Assembly (NCBI GenBank): GCA_946965045.2 | Contig: OX337229.1 | Coordinates: 5,084,001 to 5,148,000 of the forward strand | DNA from: Epithemia pelagica | Taxonomy: Eukaryota; Bacillariophyta; Bacillariophyceae; Surirellales; Surirellaceae | Reading direction: 5' to 3' | DNA length: 64,000 bases | Shown here: piece after piece, positions 53,793 to 64,000 of the stretch | Position numbering within the stretch: the first letter of the stretch is position 1 | Layout: each line of letters opens with the position of its first letter | Program-made: the position numbers and the translations under genes | The notes under the pieces: model-generated | Told to the model about the DNA's origin: nothing | Database searches by the model: none | The model's input: the letters and a program-made list of their open reading frames with translations, nothing else

Positions 53793-56700
53793 TCTGCTTC
53801 TTCTAGTTGCTGCTTTATGGTTTTATGAACATGCTTCTTCTTTCTCTTTCTTCTGGGTGATAGTAGTGGCGGAAACGGCCCTCGAATAGAATGAAGGCAT
53901 GCCTACTCGTAATCAAGGCTTTTGGTGGCGCTTTCTTCTCTCTTAGGTACGAGGTACGAGTACGAGCTCCATCAATCGATATGGGTAACCGTAGTGGCCC
54001 GTGCTTTTCATACCCCCACTGTTTTTTCTACAGTGATTCTAACTTCGTAGGGACACCACTACTGTCATTTTGCACTGCGTAACACCACCATGACACACTC
54101 AAGCCCACCTCCAACGAAAGGTGCCAGCTCTCTTGCGACCATCAAGGATGCCTAAGAATCAAGTGTACCGTGAGGGAATGGGCGGGCAGGGATGAGTTGG
54201 CTTTTTTTATGGACCGACGGCAAGGTTTTGAAGTCTTCCTTATTTGGCATCCGAAACAGAGGAAGTGACCTTGAGAAGAAGACGACGACAACCGATAGAA
54301 TGCATCCAGCAAGTCACCGATCATACGTCCGCATGCAGCAATCAACTCCTCGTCACTTAATAGACCGAGCACAACATTGGAAAGCCTCGACCGTTGGTGG
54401 CTCAAACGCAACAAAAGCTGATTTGTCCAGACAAAACAAACGTGAACCGTGGGTGGAAGGACTGCTTCTACTGCGACAGACGATGGTGGTGCCGGTGGTG
54501 CGGCTGATTTCCACAGCACAATTTGAGTGGAAGAAGGAGGGGATGCCGTGAAGCTGATGGGCGGTGGTCGAAGAGCCTTGCGAGTCGACAACACTCGGCA
54601 ACAACAACAACAACCCAAAACCCAAACACAACAATCAACTACTCACTCCTCGCTGCCACCGAACGAACAACAACAACACTCGGCAACAACACTCGACAAC
54701 GACACTCGGCGGCAAGACTCGGCGACAAGATGGTGTGGTCGTCCTCCTTCTTCTACCGTGCGACGAAACAATCAACTCCTCGTCTTTTCGTTGCCCTCAC
54801 CCAACAAATCGAAGCCTCGTCCACTGGTGGTAACAAGCGACGACAACGACAACCACAAGCGGCTCAACTACAAATGGCGAAACAATCGGCGACGATGTCA
54901 CAGCTGATCGATCGAATGAACGAACGAACGAAAGAACGAATGAACGACAACAACAACACTCGGCGACAACAAAAATCCAAACACAACAATCAACTACTCA
55001 CCGCCACTGATCGAACGAACGAACGAATGAACAAACAACAACAAAAACAACACTCGGCAACAACAACAACAACAACAACCCCCACGCAACAATCAACTAT
55101 TCGCTTTCACCGAACCCTCTGCCCGAGACTGTGCCCTTCAACAGCAGCAAGCGGTGACAACGACAAGCGACGACAACGGCATGCGACAAGACAGCAAGCG
55201 GCAACAACGACAAGCGGCGACAACGACAAGCGACGACAGCGACATCCGACGACAATGACATACTCAACAATCAACTGCTCGTTTCGGCCAAACGGCAAAA
55301 CATTCGGCGACCACGGCACGGCAACAGCACCATACTCAACACCGAAACGATTGCCTATTGTACGACCTACGACACTGAGAAGCATGTACTAAGCTAGATA
55401 GATGTTCTGTACTAGTAGCTGTTTATATGCATACTCGTAGAGGAGGCGGGTTGATTATTGTGCTAGCGCCGCCTCACCATGGTGATGGTGTGGGTGCAGT
55501 TGGTGAGAAGAATCTCGCAACAAAATGTGCAAGAGCATGAGGGCAATTCATTTTACTTTAGGAAAATGTATAGTGTAGTGAATCTCGTAGGGCCGGAAGT
55601 TCAACCGAGTATCGGAAACGTGAAGCACGGGCCACTACGGTTACCCATATCGATTGATGGAGCTCGTACGAGTACGAGTACTCTTCAGGTTGTCTTTGTG
55701 TTGCATCCTTTCCTTATATGGGCATATATGGGCTCTCGTGATTGTCCGCCCTACCAAGTTGAGGTCCGTGACTGGGCTATTATCATATCACATACAAGTG
55801 TTATGGGGGTTAAACTTTGGCGAGATTCCCTACAGTTTGTTTCCCCCAAGCAAAATTAAACGATGAAGCCATTCAGCGTTCTTATTCTTAGAGGCTCTTT
55901 CATTTTCCATTCTCATATATTTTTTAATGGAACTTGGGTTTGAAATCTTGTCGGATGCCATTCGGAACCTGGATAGGAATCAGGTGACATACGAGCTCGT
56001 ACTCGTATGCCTGATGTGAAGTAAATGACTCTTGGATAGTTGTTGATGATTGATGAATTTCGTGACTCGCACTCTCAAGAATCAGATCAGACTATGGATA
56101 CTCGTAAGGTTACCCATTTCCCACACAGGGAATCCAGCAAAGATAGTCTAAAAGAATTCTATCGGAGTGTTAAACCTGTATATGAATGCTTAGTAGGCAA
56201 ATGTCGACACATGATTTCATGGAGACACGCCTGTGGCTTGCTCTGTTCTTGTCATTCAGGAGTGTCATGGACCTTGCGAGTGGATTTTCTGACACTTTCA
56301 ACCTTCTCGGTCACTTGGGTCTGACACTGCTTGGCCTGGTGACCAAATTTGTTGACTTTTTTGACAATATGGGCCCCTTCCTTGTGTATTGAGCTTCTTG
56401 GTGTGTAGCGATGTTGACGCCAAAAGTAAAGCCGCCTGGTCCAATGGACCCTTGGGGAAGAGGTGGAGGACCACCTCGCGCTGGAGCCTCGACTGTCGCT
56501 TCCAGAACGGGCTTTTTCGATTGTTCATCACCAAGCAATCGCTGCACTTCCCCAATCTCCCGGCTTGGGCGCAAGAACTTGTTGGCAAACTTGCTGTTCA
56601 CAACATAGGTAGATACTTGCTGTTGACAACTTTCCTTCTTTCTTCTTCTGACGTCATCATGACGCTTCTAAAAGGCGATCAAAGATCGATGGATGGTCGC

Positions 56701-57726
56701 GTTTGTGTCCCTCATGGATGGACACGAGACGCAGAGCTTCATCTATCATTTACAATCATGACCAAATATCTGGAGCATCGTTCCTTTGTCCTTTCTTCGC
56801 GTAGACTTTGCGAGGTTTTGGATAACCAATGTTGGTTTCGTCTTCAAGTCCTTCAACTGTCTGGTTCTTCGTTCCCCTGGAACCAAATACTGGTCAAACT
56901 CCCTGCAGAGCACGTGTTGACCCAGAAGCTCGTTAGAAACTTGGCATGTACCTGGACAATTTGAATTAGACCCCTCTGTTGTTAAATCAAAAGGTCGGAG
57001 AGAAGAACCTGATCATTTTTTGGCTGCTGTCGGTTGTTCTTTCTTCCATGTTTTGGTCGTCGCAAGAGTCTTCTGGTGCTATCAGCGAAGCTATCTTCGT
57101 GGTAGCTCGCTCTTATCTGCCATTTTCAGAACATCGCTCACGTCTTGCCGTGACCTTTCACTTTCAGATCTTTCAGATTCTTCTCCCTCTTGGCTCTAAG
57201 AAGTTGATCTCTCTAGAGCCTTAGTCTTTTCGTTGCTCGTAGTCATGCTGTTGTTACTTGGAAGAACTTCTCACTTTTCTTGTTGTCAGTTGCCCATACT
57301 TCATGCAATTGGCCCAATCGGCAATCCACGACTATTATTATTTGTTGTTATGTTCCAGCAACAACGAACAACGAAGGGTGCGATTTGCAACTAGCAACTA
57401 CGTACTTGTAATTCTATTCGTAATGACTATGGACATGAATCCTTCGGGTACACAATTCGTACCCTTTCGGAGTTTCGATTTTACCCCCACACGATCATCA
57501 TCATAATCTTATGTACCAGTTACCAGACAACTTGCAACACTGGTAACTGTTACTGGTACTAGAGGTACTCCCCCAAAAAGCTACGAGTAAGCCCTCTCTA
57601 GCTAGCCCCTTCTACCTTATATATTCCGATTTCCGATGGGTACAATGTGCTCATAGTTTCTAGGTTCTAGGAGCAATTCGTAATTCGTAATTATTGGATT
57701 AATAGTAGTGTCCTTCCAGTCACCGG
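53793..57726. other. Repeat-rich region without a convincing gene
   Basis: 54340-55350 is AAC/CGACAAC-rich sequence with recurring AACAATCAACT(C/A)CTC phrases (about 54345, 54633, 54770, 54986, 55092, 55263), the opposite-strand counterpart of 46300-46960. A 289-codon frame across it is considered spurious. At 56311-56601 (minus) a 96-codon frame with Gly/Pro-rich text could be a gene remnant. At 57513-57560 GTACCAGTTACCAG faces CTGGTAACTGTTACTGGTAC, an imperfect hairpin. Elsewhere nothing is recognised. Confidence 0.4.
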
Positions 57727-57914
57727 TGTTGGAAATGAGAAGATAGAGGAAGTCGTCCGGCGCGGACGCGCGACCAGTCACGAAGCTGAGTCACGATCAC
57801 CAAAGACAATGACCAAGAAAGTGAGCTGGGCGGATATAGTGAAACGAAGGAAGGTAGCATAACCTGTCTATAATTTCAAATTCTGTAAGAAGTCTTGCCC
57901 TCCCGTTCTTAACA
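57727..57914 (+). repeat. Candidate 5' LTR of the second Copia element
   Basis: 188 bp bounded by TGTTGGAAATG and TTCTTAACA, giving inverted TGTT/AACA ends. The next bases, GGTTACTGAGCCC, may be the primer-binding site. Only one LTR is visible, so the limits are tentative. Confidence 0.4.
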
Positions 57915-57988
57915 GGTTACTGAGCCCAACTGCAATTTCCTTTCTCAGTGCTCGGGCAAGACCCATTCAGGGATCTCCCTCCCTGATC

Positions 57989-59347
57989 ATGTCGTCGTCC
58001 CATCAGTCGACAGGAGATCCACCCGGTGGATTCTTCTCCCAACCCCGTCTCCTTCGTACTCCGTTCGGCCGAATGCTACAACACTTGAACATTCGTCCCA
58101 ACACCCCTTCCGTCGACAAACCTTCAGAGCCCTACGAAGTAGTACCCTCGGCGGACCCTATCCTTGTCAGTGCGAGCGATCTTATTGGACCTCCTTCCGA
58201 CCCACCGTCATCCACTTATCACTCTCATCCGCGCGTTACCAAATCGGTCGTGGTACCAGTCCAACCGACGTCCACCCAAACGACAGACCGACATCGCCCG
58301 GATCTGGATGCATCCTTCTCGTCAGAAGATCCGTTGAGCGCTTATAGTCCCTATACACGGGAAGTAATCCTACGAGGGGGCGACCAGTCCGTGTATGAAG
58401 ACTCGATCAGCTTTGCCGACACCATTGAAGCCGCAGAAGAGGCTATGGACTATTATGGTAATCTGTCATCCGAAACGTTGCTCCCAGGTGTCTCTCCGGT
58501 TCCATCAGGTGTCTCTCCGGTGCCATCAGAAATCGCAACTCCCCGTCGCCATCCGACCGTTGCCCGTCCCGTGCCACCGACTCCTCCGACACCATCTGGA
58601 CCGAGCCCGCCTCCCACGATGACTCTGGCACCTTCCGAGGTCTATGTTCAATACCAGAGCACCTCGTCGTCGGTTCTGGCCGGTGCGATCGTAAAAGCCG
58701 ATTACCATGGCGTGGCCCATCCGTATCTTCGCGGGTACATCGGGCCCGATAGGTCGACCCAACAATCGCGGAAGCATTTCTACGTACTAGTCCGACAGGG
58801 ATGGAATCCAGGGATCTATACCTCGTGGAGCGACGCCTGGGTGCGGATCGCCGACTTTCGGTCTCTCACCAGTCAGGCCCCCGATTTTGCTGGTGCCTCT
58901 ACTTACACCGCGGCCGTCCGATACCTCGGCTGGGACCCTCGGTCTGTTCCCCCGCAAGGACCGTTTCCTCCCGCGGCGACCGTCCCATATACTCAGGGGC
59001 CATGGCCTCGTCCGCCACCGTCCGTTTCTCCGGTCCCTACTACTCCTTCCAGTGTCGCCTCGTCCTTGGCTTCCCGCTTGGAATCTGCCTTGGCCGCCCA
59101 GTCGGTGCCTCCAGCGACCATCTCTCACGTGGTGACCGATCTCCACCAGGACCTGGGTCGTCCAGCCCCCATTCCTTCGGTGTCTGCTGCTTTGGGGGGT
59201 CCTACTACGCCTACGTCATCCTCGACCTCGTCGCAGTCGCTTGCCGAAACACCGAGAGGAAAACTCCGTCGGGAACAAAAGGGTTTACCCGAATTCCCAG
59301 CGACAGCCTTAACAGGAGAACTTTTTGACCAATACTACGAATCTTAA
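57989..59347 (+). pseudogene. Gag, N-terminal part, with RNase H1 hybrid-binding-like domain
   Basis: Frame from ATG 57989, 452 codons before a stop created by a 35-bp tandem duplication. Residues 1-250 are Pro/Ser/Thr-rich. At about 262-312 a segment reads HFYVLVRQGWNPGIYTSWSD followed by a loop and YTAAVRYLG. This matches the pattern of the RNase H1 N-terminal hybrid-binding domain and the caulimovirus viroplasmin domain (YxVxxGxxPGIYxSWxx ... A..YL). Pro-rich sequence follows to residue 430. The capsid-like helices begin in the next frame segment. Such a domain could bind RNA:DNA hybrid or RNA during particle assembly or reverse transcription; this is inferred. Confidence 0.75.
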
Positions 59348-59378
59348 CAGGAGAACTTTTTGACCAATACTACGAATC
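59309..59378 (+). repeat. 35-bp tandem duplication breaking gag
   Basis: The 35 bases at 59309-59343 (starting TTAACAGGAGAACTTTTTGA) are repeated exactly at 59344-59378. As 35 is not a multiple of three, the duplication shifts frame and puts TAA in frame. The upstream and downstream frames differ by exactly this amount. Confidence 0.95.
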
Positions 59379-59397
59379 GGTCAGGAATATACTCCAC

Positions 59398-61611
59398 ATG
59401 TATCACTGGTATCTCCAAGATGGCACAACCATCCCGGGTCATACGGCTACGCCTGACAATCCATACGACAAGCAGATATCTCAACAGCTCCACTATCACC
59501 TAGTGATATCCATTCAGGCCAAGCGCAACCCCGTGGCCCTCGGAGTGCTGTCCGAACTACAATCAGATGGTTCATACGGAGATGGCATCTTGCTGTTGGA
59601 ACGTCTACAAGCTATTGCGTACCCAACAACGACTAGTTCGTTCCTGCAGGATTTTGATACTTGGAATCGTCTGTCCCATAAGAATCGCGAGGACTTGACG
59701 ACGTTCTACCGTCGGGCTAAGGAGGCCAGGATCCGTCTTCAGACTCACAAGTACAGTATAACTGACCTGCAGTTCCGGGTCCGTTTTTACTACTTGGTTG
59801 TAAAAGGGCCCTATGGCCACGCTATGAAGACGTTGGAGGAAGAGTTCAAGTGTGGACGCCTCGATCTCTTCAACATGTCGACCCAGGAATTGTTCATCGC
59901 CATGCATCAAGAATTCCGCGAACAGTGTTACAAGAGTAGAAGCACGATGGAGGTCATGGATGGAAAGCACAGTAGTGGGAGCGTCAAGGGTCGCCGGGTT
60001 AGTGCCAGTAACGACGATGGTGGTGGCGACGACGGCTTTACCACAGTTGGTGCCCATCTTAGTCACAAAGACGCCCGCCAGCAACATAAAGAGTACAAAT
60101 GCATGATCTGTAAAATCCTGCGAAAGGGGAACAAGAAAGGCGGTCGAGGGGTCCATCCTACATGGAAATGCCCCGTGCTGAAAGAGTGTGGGTTCACGTT
60201 GTCGTACGACTATGAGAAGGACAGTGTCCTTAATCCTGAAGGTCGCGCGTCGTCTTTCCCATCGGATCGCAAGGTCAGCACCAGTGATGGATCTGTGGCC
60301 GGTCGCCGCGCGCAGAGCACGGTGGATTCTCCCGTGGTTGTTGAAACTGTTCCCTCGGGTGAAGACGAGACGGACACCAACGGACCATGTAAGTTGCTCG
60401 GGCCGTCAAGACTGCCATGCGACGTTTCCTCTCACATCTCCTGTCGTTCTGTTCAGAGCGGAGGTTCCTCTGCGTCCGGTGATGACTGGTCTGAGACCTC
60501 ATCCGTCGACGATGGTTCCGACGACTGGCTGATCGACGGTCGAGATAGTGATTTAAACGTTTTAATGCATGAGTCTGTGTCAGTTCCTCCCTTGTCTTTG
60601 GGGTCCCTTGACGATACTATCACGTGTCGCCGTAGTTTGTCTCAGGGTGGGGGGTGTGGACGTCGTCTCCTGTGTCCGGACTCAGGCGCCACAGCCGATA
60701 TGTTCTGGGATAGGACCTTGTTTGTGGAGGCAGAATACAAACCCGTGACTTCCCGTTTTGTCGAAATGGGAGATGGCAGCCGCGTCCCTATTGCTGGTCG
60801 GGGTACCGTGGAGTTCCTGGTGAACGGCCACCATGTCCGTCTGGCTGATTGTTACCATGTACCCACTCTGGACGGGCACTTACTCTCCATTCGTGTGCAT
60901 CGGCGTCGCGGTCCTGGGTGCAGTTTCCTTGCAGATGATACCGGGATGTTCCTCACGTTCCCGTCCTTCGTTGTCCCGGTTGAGGATGCCGATGATCCGC
61001 CGTTGATACCCATCGCCTCGGTTCCTCCGGCCACCACCACTACTCCAACCTATTCCGACCGTCACGGCAGCGCTCATTTTGGACGAGCCCTCCGTGCCAC
61101 TGGTCGACGTATGCATACGCGCTCCCAGTCCGCTACCACATCAACGTCGGAGACTCCCCTTCCCTCTTGTTATGTGGCCGACACTGGTAGTGCCAAAACT
61201 CACCGCCGTACTCCCTTCGAGCTTCATCGTCTCTTCGGCAATCGTACCATATCGGATTTTTCACTCCTTGGTCAGATAGGAACGGGTATACAGGCGGTTG
61301 ACGCGCAGGAATCCACACCCACCATCGGTGACTTCACCACGATAGACCAACGGCGCCGTGGTGCATCGCGTCGCCGCGAGCGTTCCCGTCTCGATTTGGT
61401 TGGCATGGACATCGGGTACGGTTCTGGCACGTCTCCAGGGGGGTACAACTACTGCCTCACCCTGGTCGACAGCGCTACTCGCATGGTATTTAGCTATGGT
61501 TTGTCTCGCCTCACCGGGGCTGACCTTCAAGATGCCTTTTGGCGGTTTCTGGTTGATGCCGGGGGCATCCCCAAAGTGGTTTCGACAGTCGTTTTCTCGG
61601 GGGTCGCATGA
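59398..61611 (+). pseudogene. Gag C-terminal part, protease and first half of integrase
   Basis: Open for 737 codons. Capsid-like helices ('FDTWNRLSHKNREDLTTFYRRAKEARI') lead to an unusual zinc knuckle, CMIC-x13-HPTWKC, then acidic Ser-rich linker. Protease: 'CPDSGATADMFWD'. Pre-integrase: 'HRLFGNRTISDFSLLG'. Integrase: 'LDLVGMDIGYGSG ... NYCLTLVDSATRMVFSYGL' carrying the first catalytic Asp. The frame ends at 61611, just where the second catalytic Asp block should be; the matching block (DSRFLGGRMTAFLQSL) is in another frame from about 61590. The stop therefore marks a small indel. Confidence 0.8.
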
Positions 61612-63299
61612 CGGCGTTCCTTCAAAGCCTCCGTATCAAAGTTCGTTCGGCCGCTCCACGTCGTCAATCATCCAACGGTCTGGTGGAACGAACCTGGCGC
61701 ACAGGAGTGAGGATGGCGCAATCGTTCCTGGCCAAGGCCAAGCTCCCACGCGCGTTCTGGTACTGGGCGCTCAGAGAAGCCTTTCATCGGATGAATATGC
61801 TACCCGTGCAAATCGGCCCTTCTAAATGGAGTTCCCCATTGGAGTTATTCTACGAACGGGCACCAGACTATCGGGTGCCGTTCCCTTTTGGCTCTATCGG
61901 GTATTTTCATCGTCCCAACGACGGGAAACGGCGCCGCCAGACCTTCGAATCGCGGAGCTTTGTGGGCATCGCCGTCGGACGGAGTGATTTTTGCAACGGT
62001 CTGATTTTCTATAACCCAGACCTCCAGACATTTTCTGTGTCATCCGACTATTCCCTTGACACTGACCGCAGCGTCAGTGACGCCTTTCCTTCCCTCGTCT
62101 ACGATGGGGGGATCCAGCTGTCGCTCTGGGCTTGTGACAACGGGTTCGTCAAGTCTATTTATCCGCCTGGCACTCCCGTTTTCTACCAACAGGCGGGCGA
62201 CTCCACTCGGTATCAGGGCCAAGTCGTACAGGTTCCTACTGGTACTACGCCCACCTACAAGATTGATCCCACTGATCCTCCCTCCGACGGTCCCATTGAG
62301 ATTGACGCCGAATTAGTGTGGGGGGTGAACGACCTCAAACGAGGTTCCCCAAGTCCTACTGACACCACCACCGATGCGGACTCCGCGGTTGATACCTCCA
62401 CGTGGGCCGAAGATCCCCTGCGTCCGACGTGGTTGCGCCCGTCGGAACCTGTCACTCTCCAGGTGGAGGACCAGGGTTATATCCAAGGGGCTCTGCAATT
62501 AGACGCAAGCGGAGAATGGGAGTTTGTCGGGCGTGACGCGGGAGATAACAATCAACGAACCGTGGTGCCATTGCCCACGTTAGCTCAAACCTATCGAAGC
62601 ATGATGCAAGAAGGAATCCTTGTCCCAGGTTGGACGCTCGATCCCAATGTGTCCATCGCCCGACGGTTTGTGTCTGCTGGCGGACTAGATCGCAAAACTG
62701 CTCCGGGGTTGCTACTACAACTGCCCGGACTCACCAACAACGACAGGACCATCTGGACAGACTCATACGGGGAAGAGCATGGGAGCTTAGTTACAATGGA
62801 CGTGTTCGACGAAATCGATCAAAAGACTTACGAACGGTATCAAGAGGCAGGATTCACCGCCATTCCCACCATGAATGTGTTCACAATCAAACCCGACGAG
62901 ATGGGCAATCCGTACCGTGCCAAGAGCCGTATCGTGGTTCTGGGAAACCTCGAGGAGAGGATCTGGACCAGCTCAGATCGATATGCCCCGGTGCTGCAGG
63001 CAACCAGTTGTCGTCTCTTGATATCAATGGCAGTGGAGCGTGGACGAGTGGCAAAACAGGGGGATTGTAAAAACGCATTCTGTCAGCCGGAATTGCCGGA
63101 GGAGGAAGTTGTCATATGCCTGCCTCCAAAGGGCTGTCCAATCAGCAAACCTAACCAGCACTTACTGGAAACTAAAGAAGACGTTGTATGGACTGCGCCG
63201 AAGTCCAAGACACTGGTACGACAAGTTTGTCAAAGTGCTGGTGGACCAGATGGGTTTCCAAAAGTGCGTCAACGACCCGTGCATACTGGTGGGATATAG
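61608..63299 (+). pseudogene. Second half of integrase and start of reverse transcriptase
   Basis: Open from about 61590 to 63299. Starts with the third integrase catalytic region 'RRQSSNGLVERTWRTGVRMAQSFL' (Glu) and 'MLPVQIG ... SPLELFYERAPDY'. An integrase C-terminal region and linker follow. RT begins at 'AIPTMNVFTIKPDEMGNPYRAKSRIVVLGN' and includes 'QGDCKNAFCQPELPEEEVVICLPPKGCP'. At 63159 four extra bases (CACT) shift frame; the expected 'YWKLKKTLYGLRRSPRHWYDKF' block continues in the frame starting at 63163. Confidence 0.8.
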
Positions 63300-64000
63300 T
63301 CCAGGTGGAACTGAACCCATATACGTGGGAGTGTACGTAGACGATTTTGTCTATTTCAGTGCCGATGCTGCTGCCGAGAAGTGGTTTGAGACCAAGTTGT
63401 GCGAACTGTTGACCGTCGATTTCATGGGCGTGGTGTCATACTTTCTCGGGTGCCGGTATCAATGGTATCGAACCGAGAACGACGGTGTGGGCGTCCACAT
63501 TTCCCAGCCGGGTTTCATTGAACAGTTCCTGCAAAAGTTTGGAATGCAGGACTGTACACCAACGAAAAGTCCCTACCGATCTGGATTACCAATCGACAGG
63601 ATTCTGTCACCTACAACGACACCAGATAACAATCCACTAGTGGGGCCTTATCGATCCCTTATGGGGGGTTTGACGTGGCTGTCCATCAGAACTCGTCCGG
63701 ATATCGCCGTGGCACACAAGCTGTTAAGTAAGCATGTGACCAACCCCAGCCAGGGACACTTCGAAGCGGCCAAACACGTCTTGCGCTACTTACGCGGAAC
63801 AACGGATCGCGGGTTATCGTTCGTTGAGAAGGCAGCTGACAACGCCATTCATGGGTACATCTCGTGGCCAACCAACACGCCAGTACCGTCACACCTACAA
63901 AGCGAAAAGTTCACGGATTCGAACTGGGGACCACAAGACGCGTCGCGACCCTTGCCAGAAGAACAAGAAACCCGAACCGTAACCGACGACGAATGCAAGT
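63163..64000 (+). pseudogene. Reverse transcriptase C-terminal half and start of RNase H, continues past the window
   Basis: Open in one frame to the window end (279 codons). Contains 'LYGLRRSPRHWYDKFV', the catalytic box YVDDFVYF, 'SYFLGCRYQW', 'GPYRSLMGGLTWLSIRTRPDIAVAHKLLSKH' and 'HVLRYLRGT', the standard Copia RT-to-RNase H order. It lacks its own start and is joined to the upstream part only through the 4-base frame break at 63159-63162. Confidence 0.85.

Larger units (their letters stand above)
57727..64000 (+). mobile_element. Second Copia-type LTR retrotransposon, damaged, truncated by the window end
   Basis: Gag, protease, integrase, reverse transcriptase and the start of RNase H are all recognisable in Copia order on the plus strand, but the frame is broken at about 59344 (35-bp duplication), 61590 and 63159. 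A candidate 5' LTR (57727-57914) starts TGTTGG and ends CTTAACA. The 3' end is outside the window, so LTR and target duplication cannot be confirmed. It belongs to a different lineage from the 14-22 kb element: DSGA protease, different gag, different chromosomal composition (GC-richer). Confidence 0.85.

Noticed and set aside
54523..55392. 289-codon Thr/Gln/Asn-rich frame
   Set aside because: Lies entirely in AAC-rich repeat sequence related to the 46-kb block; no domain and alternative frames equally open.
56311..56601. Gly/Pro-rich 96-codon minus frame
   Set aside because: Could be a remnant of a gene but the surrounding frames carry stops and no family is recognised; noted only within the intergenic entry.
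1..64000. tRNA genes, rRNA genes, CRISPR arrays, riboswitches
   Set aside because: No cloverleaf with a GGTTCGAATCC-type arm, no rRNA-like sequence, and no regularly spaced repeats were seen on either strand by eye.

Overview
The window looks like nuclear DNA of a diatom, probably a raphid pennate species. Reasons: short GT-AG spliceosomal introns (mostly 74-99 nt, several with a CTAAC-like branch site), diatom-type Copia retroelements, a membrane protein with a Ser/Thr/Pro stalk and a short leucine-rich repeat region, and a protein of the diatom 'SVRF ... WYT ... IR' type. The species cannot be fixed from the sequence alone. No rRNA, tRNA, CRISPR array or bacterial-style operon was seen.

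Layout. 1-8.4 kb is ordinary gene-rich sequence: a four-helix membrane protein, a choline-transporter-like (SLC44/CTL) gene with two microexons, deoxyhypusine synthase, a leucine-rich-repeat membrane protein on the minus strand, and a protein disulfide isomerase fused to ERGIC/ERV domains. 9.3-13.2 kb holds two low-complexity hypothetical proteins. 14.1-30.2 kb is a nest of mobile DNA. A complete Copia element (8,384 bp, 783-bp LTRs that look identical, CGCCT target duplication, intact 1,895-aa polyprotein) sits exactly inside the signal-peptide codons of a secreted-protein gene, whose remaining 346 codons lie on its far side. About 120 bp past that gene's stop codon begins a 6.5-kb piggyBac-like transposon with about 196-bp inverted repeats, a three-exon transposase with three candidate catalytic aspartates, and two further divergently arranged genes.

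31.1-53.8 kb is the most unusual part. Five genes (A 31107-34364 +, B 38586-39701 +, C 40498-41730 -, D 48269-49704 -, E 51207-52328 -) encode acidic, Ser/Thr-rich proteins with one membrane segment near the C-terminus, no N-terminal signal peptide, and a short basic C-terminal box. A, B and C share RFKRNSRMLVVD; A and C share RRWTC(Q/K)VLGRHRCPSWG; D and E carry a degenerate form of the second box; B, D and E share the membrane segment. I read these as one locally expanded, apparently undescribed family of type II membrane proteins, possibly precursors of processed cationic peptides. A frame-broken 'SVRF' protein gene follows at 53 kb.

Inside that cluster, 42.8-45.8 kb is a two-gene Harbinger/HARBI1-like DNA transposon: a DDE transposase and a divergent Myb/SANT-like protein, with short inverted termini, inserted in a GGTGTCCACT-type minisatellite. 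45.9-47.7 and 54.1-55.4 kb are low-complexity GTT/AAC-rich repeats in opposite orientation. From about 57.7 kb to the window end lies a second, damaged Copia element with three frame breaks; its gag carries a domain like the RNase H1 hybrid-binding/viroplasmin fold.
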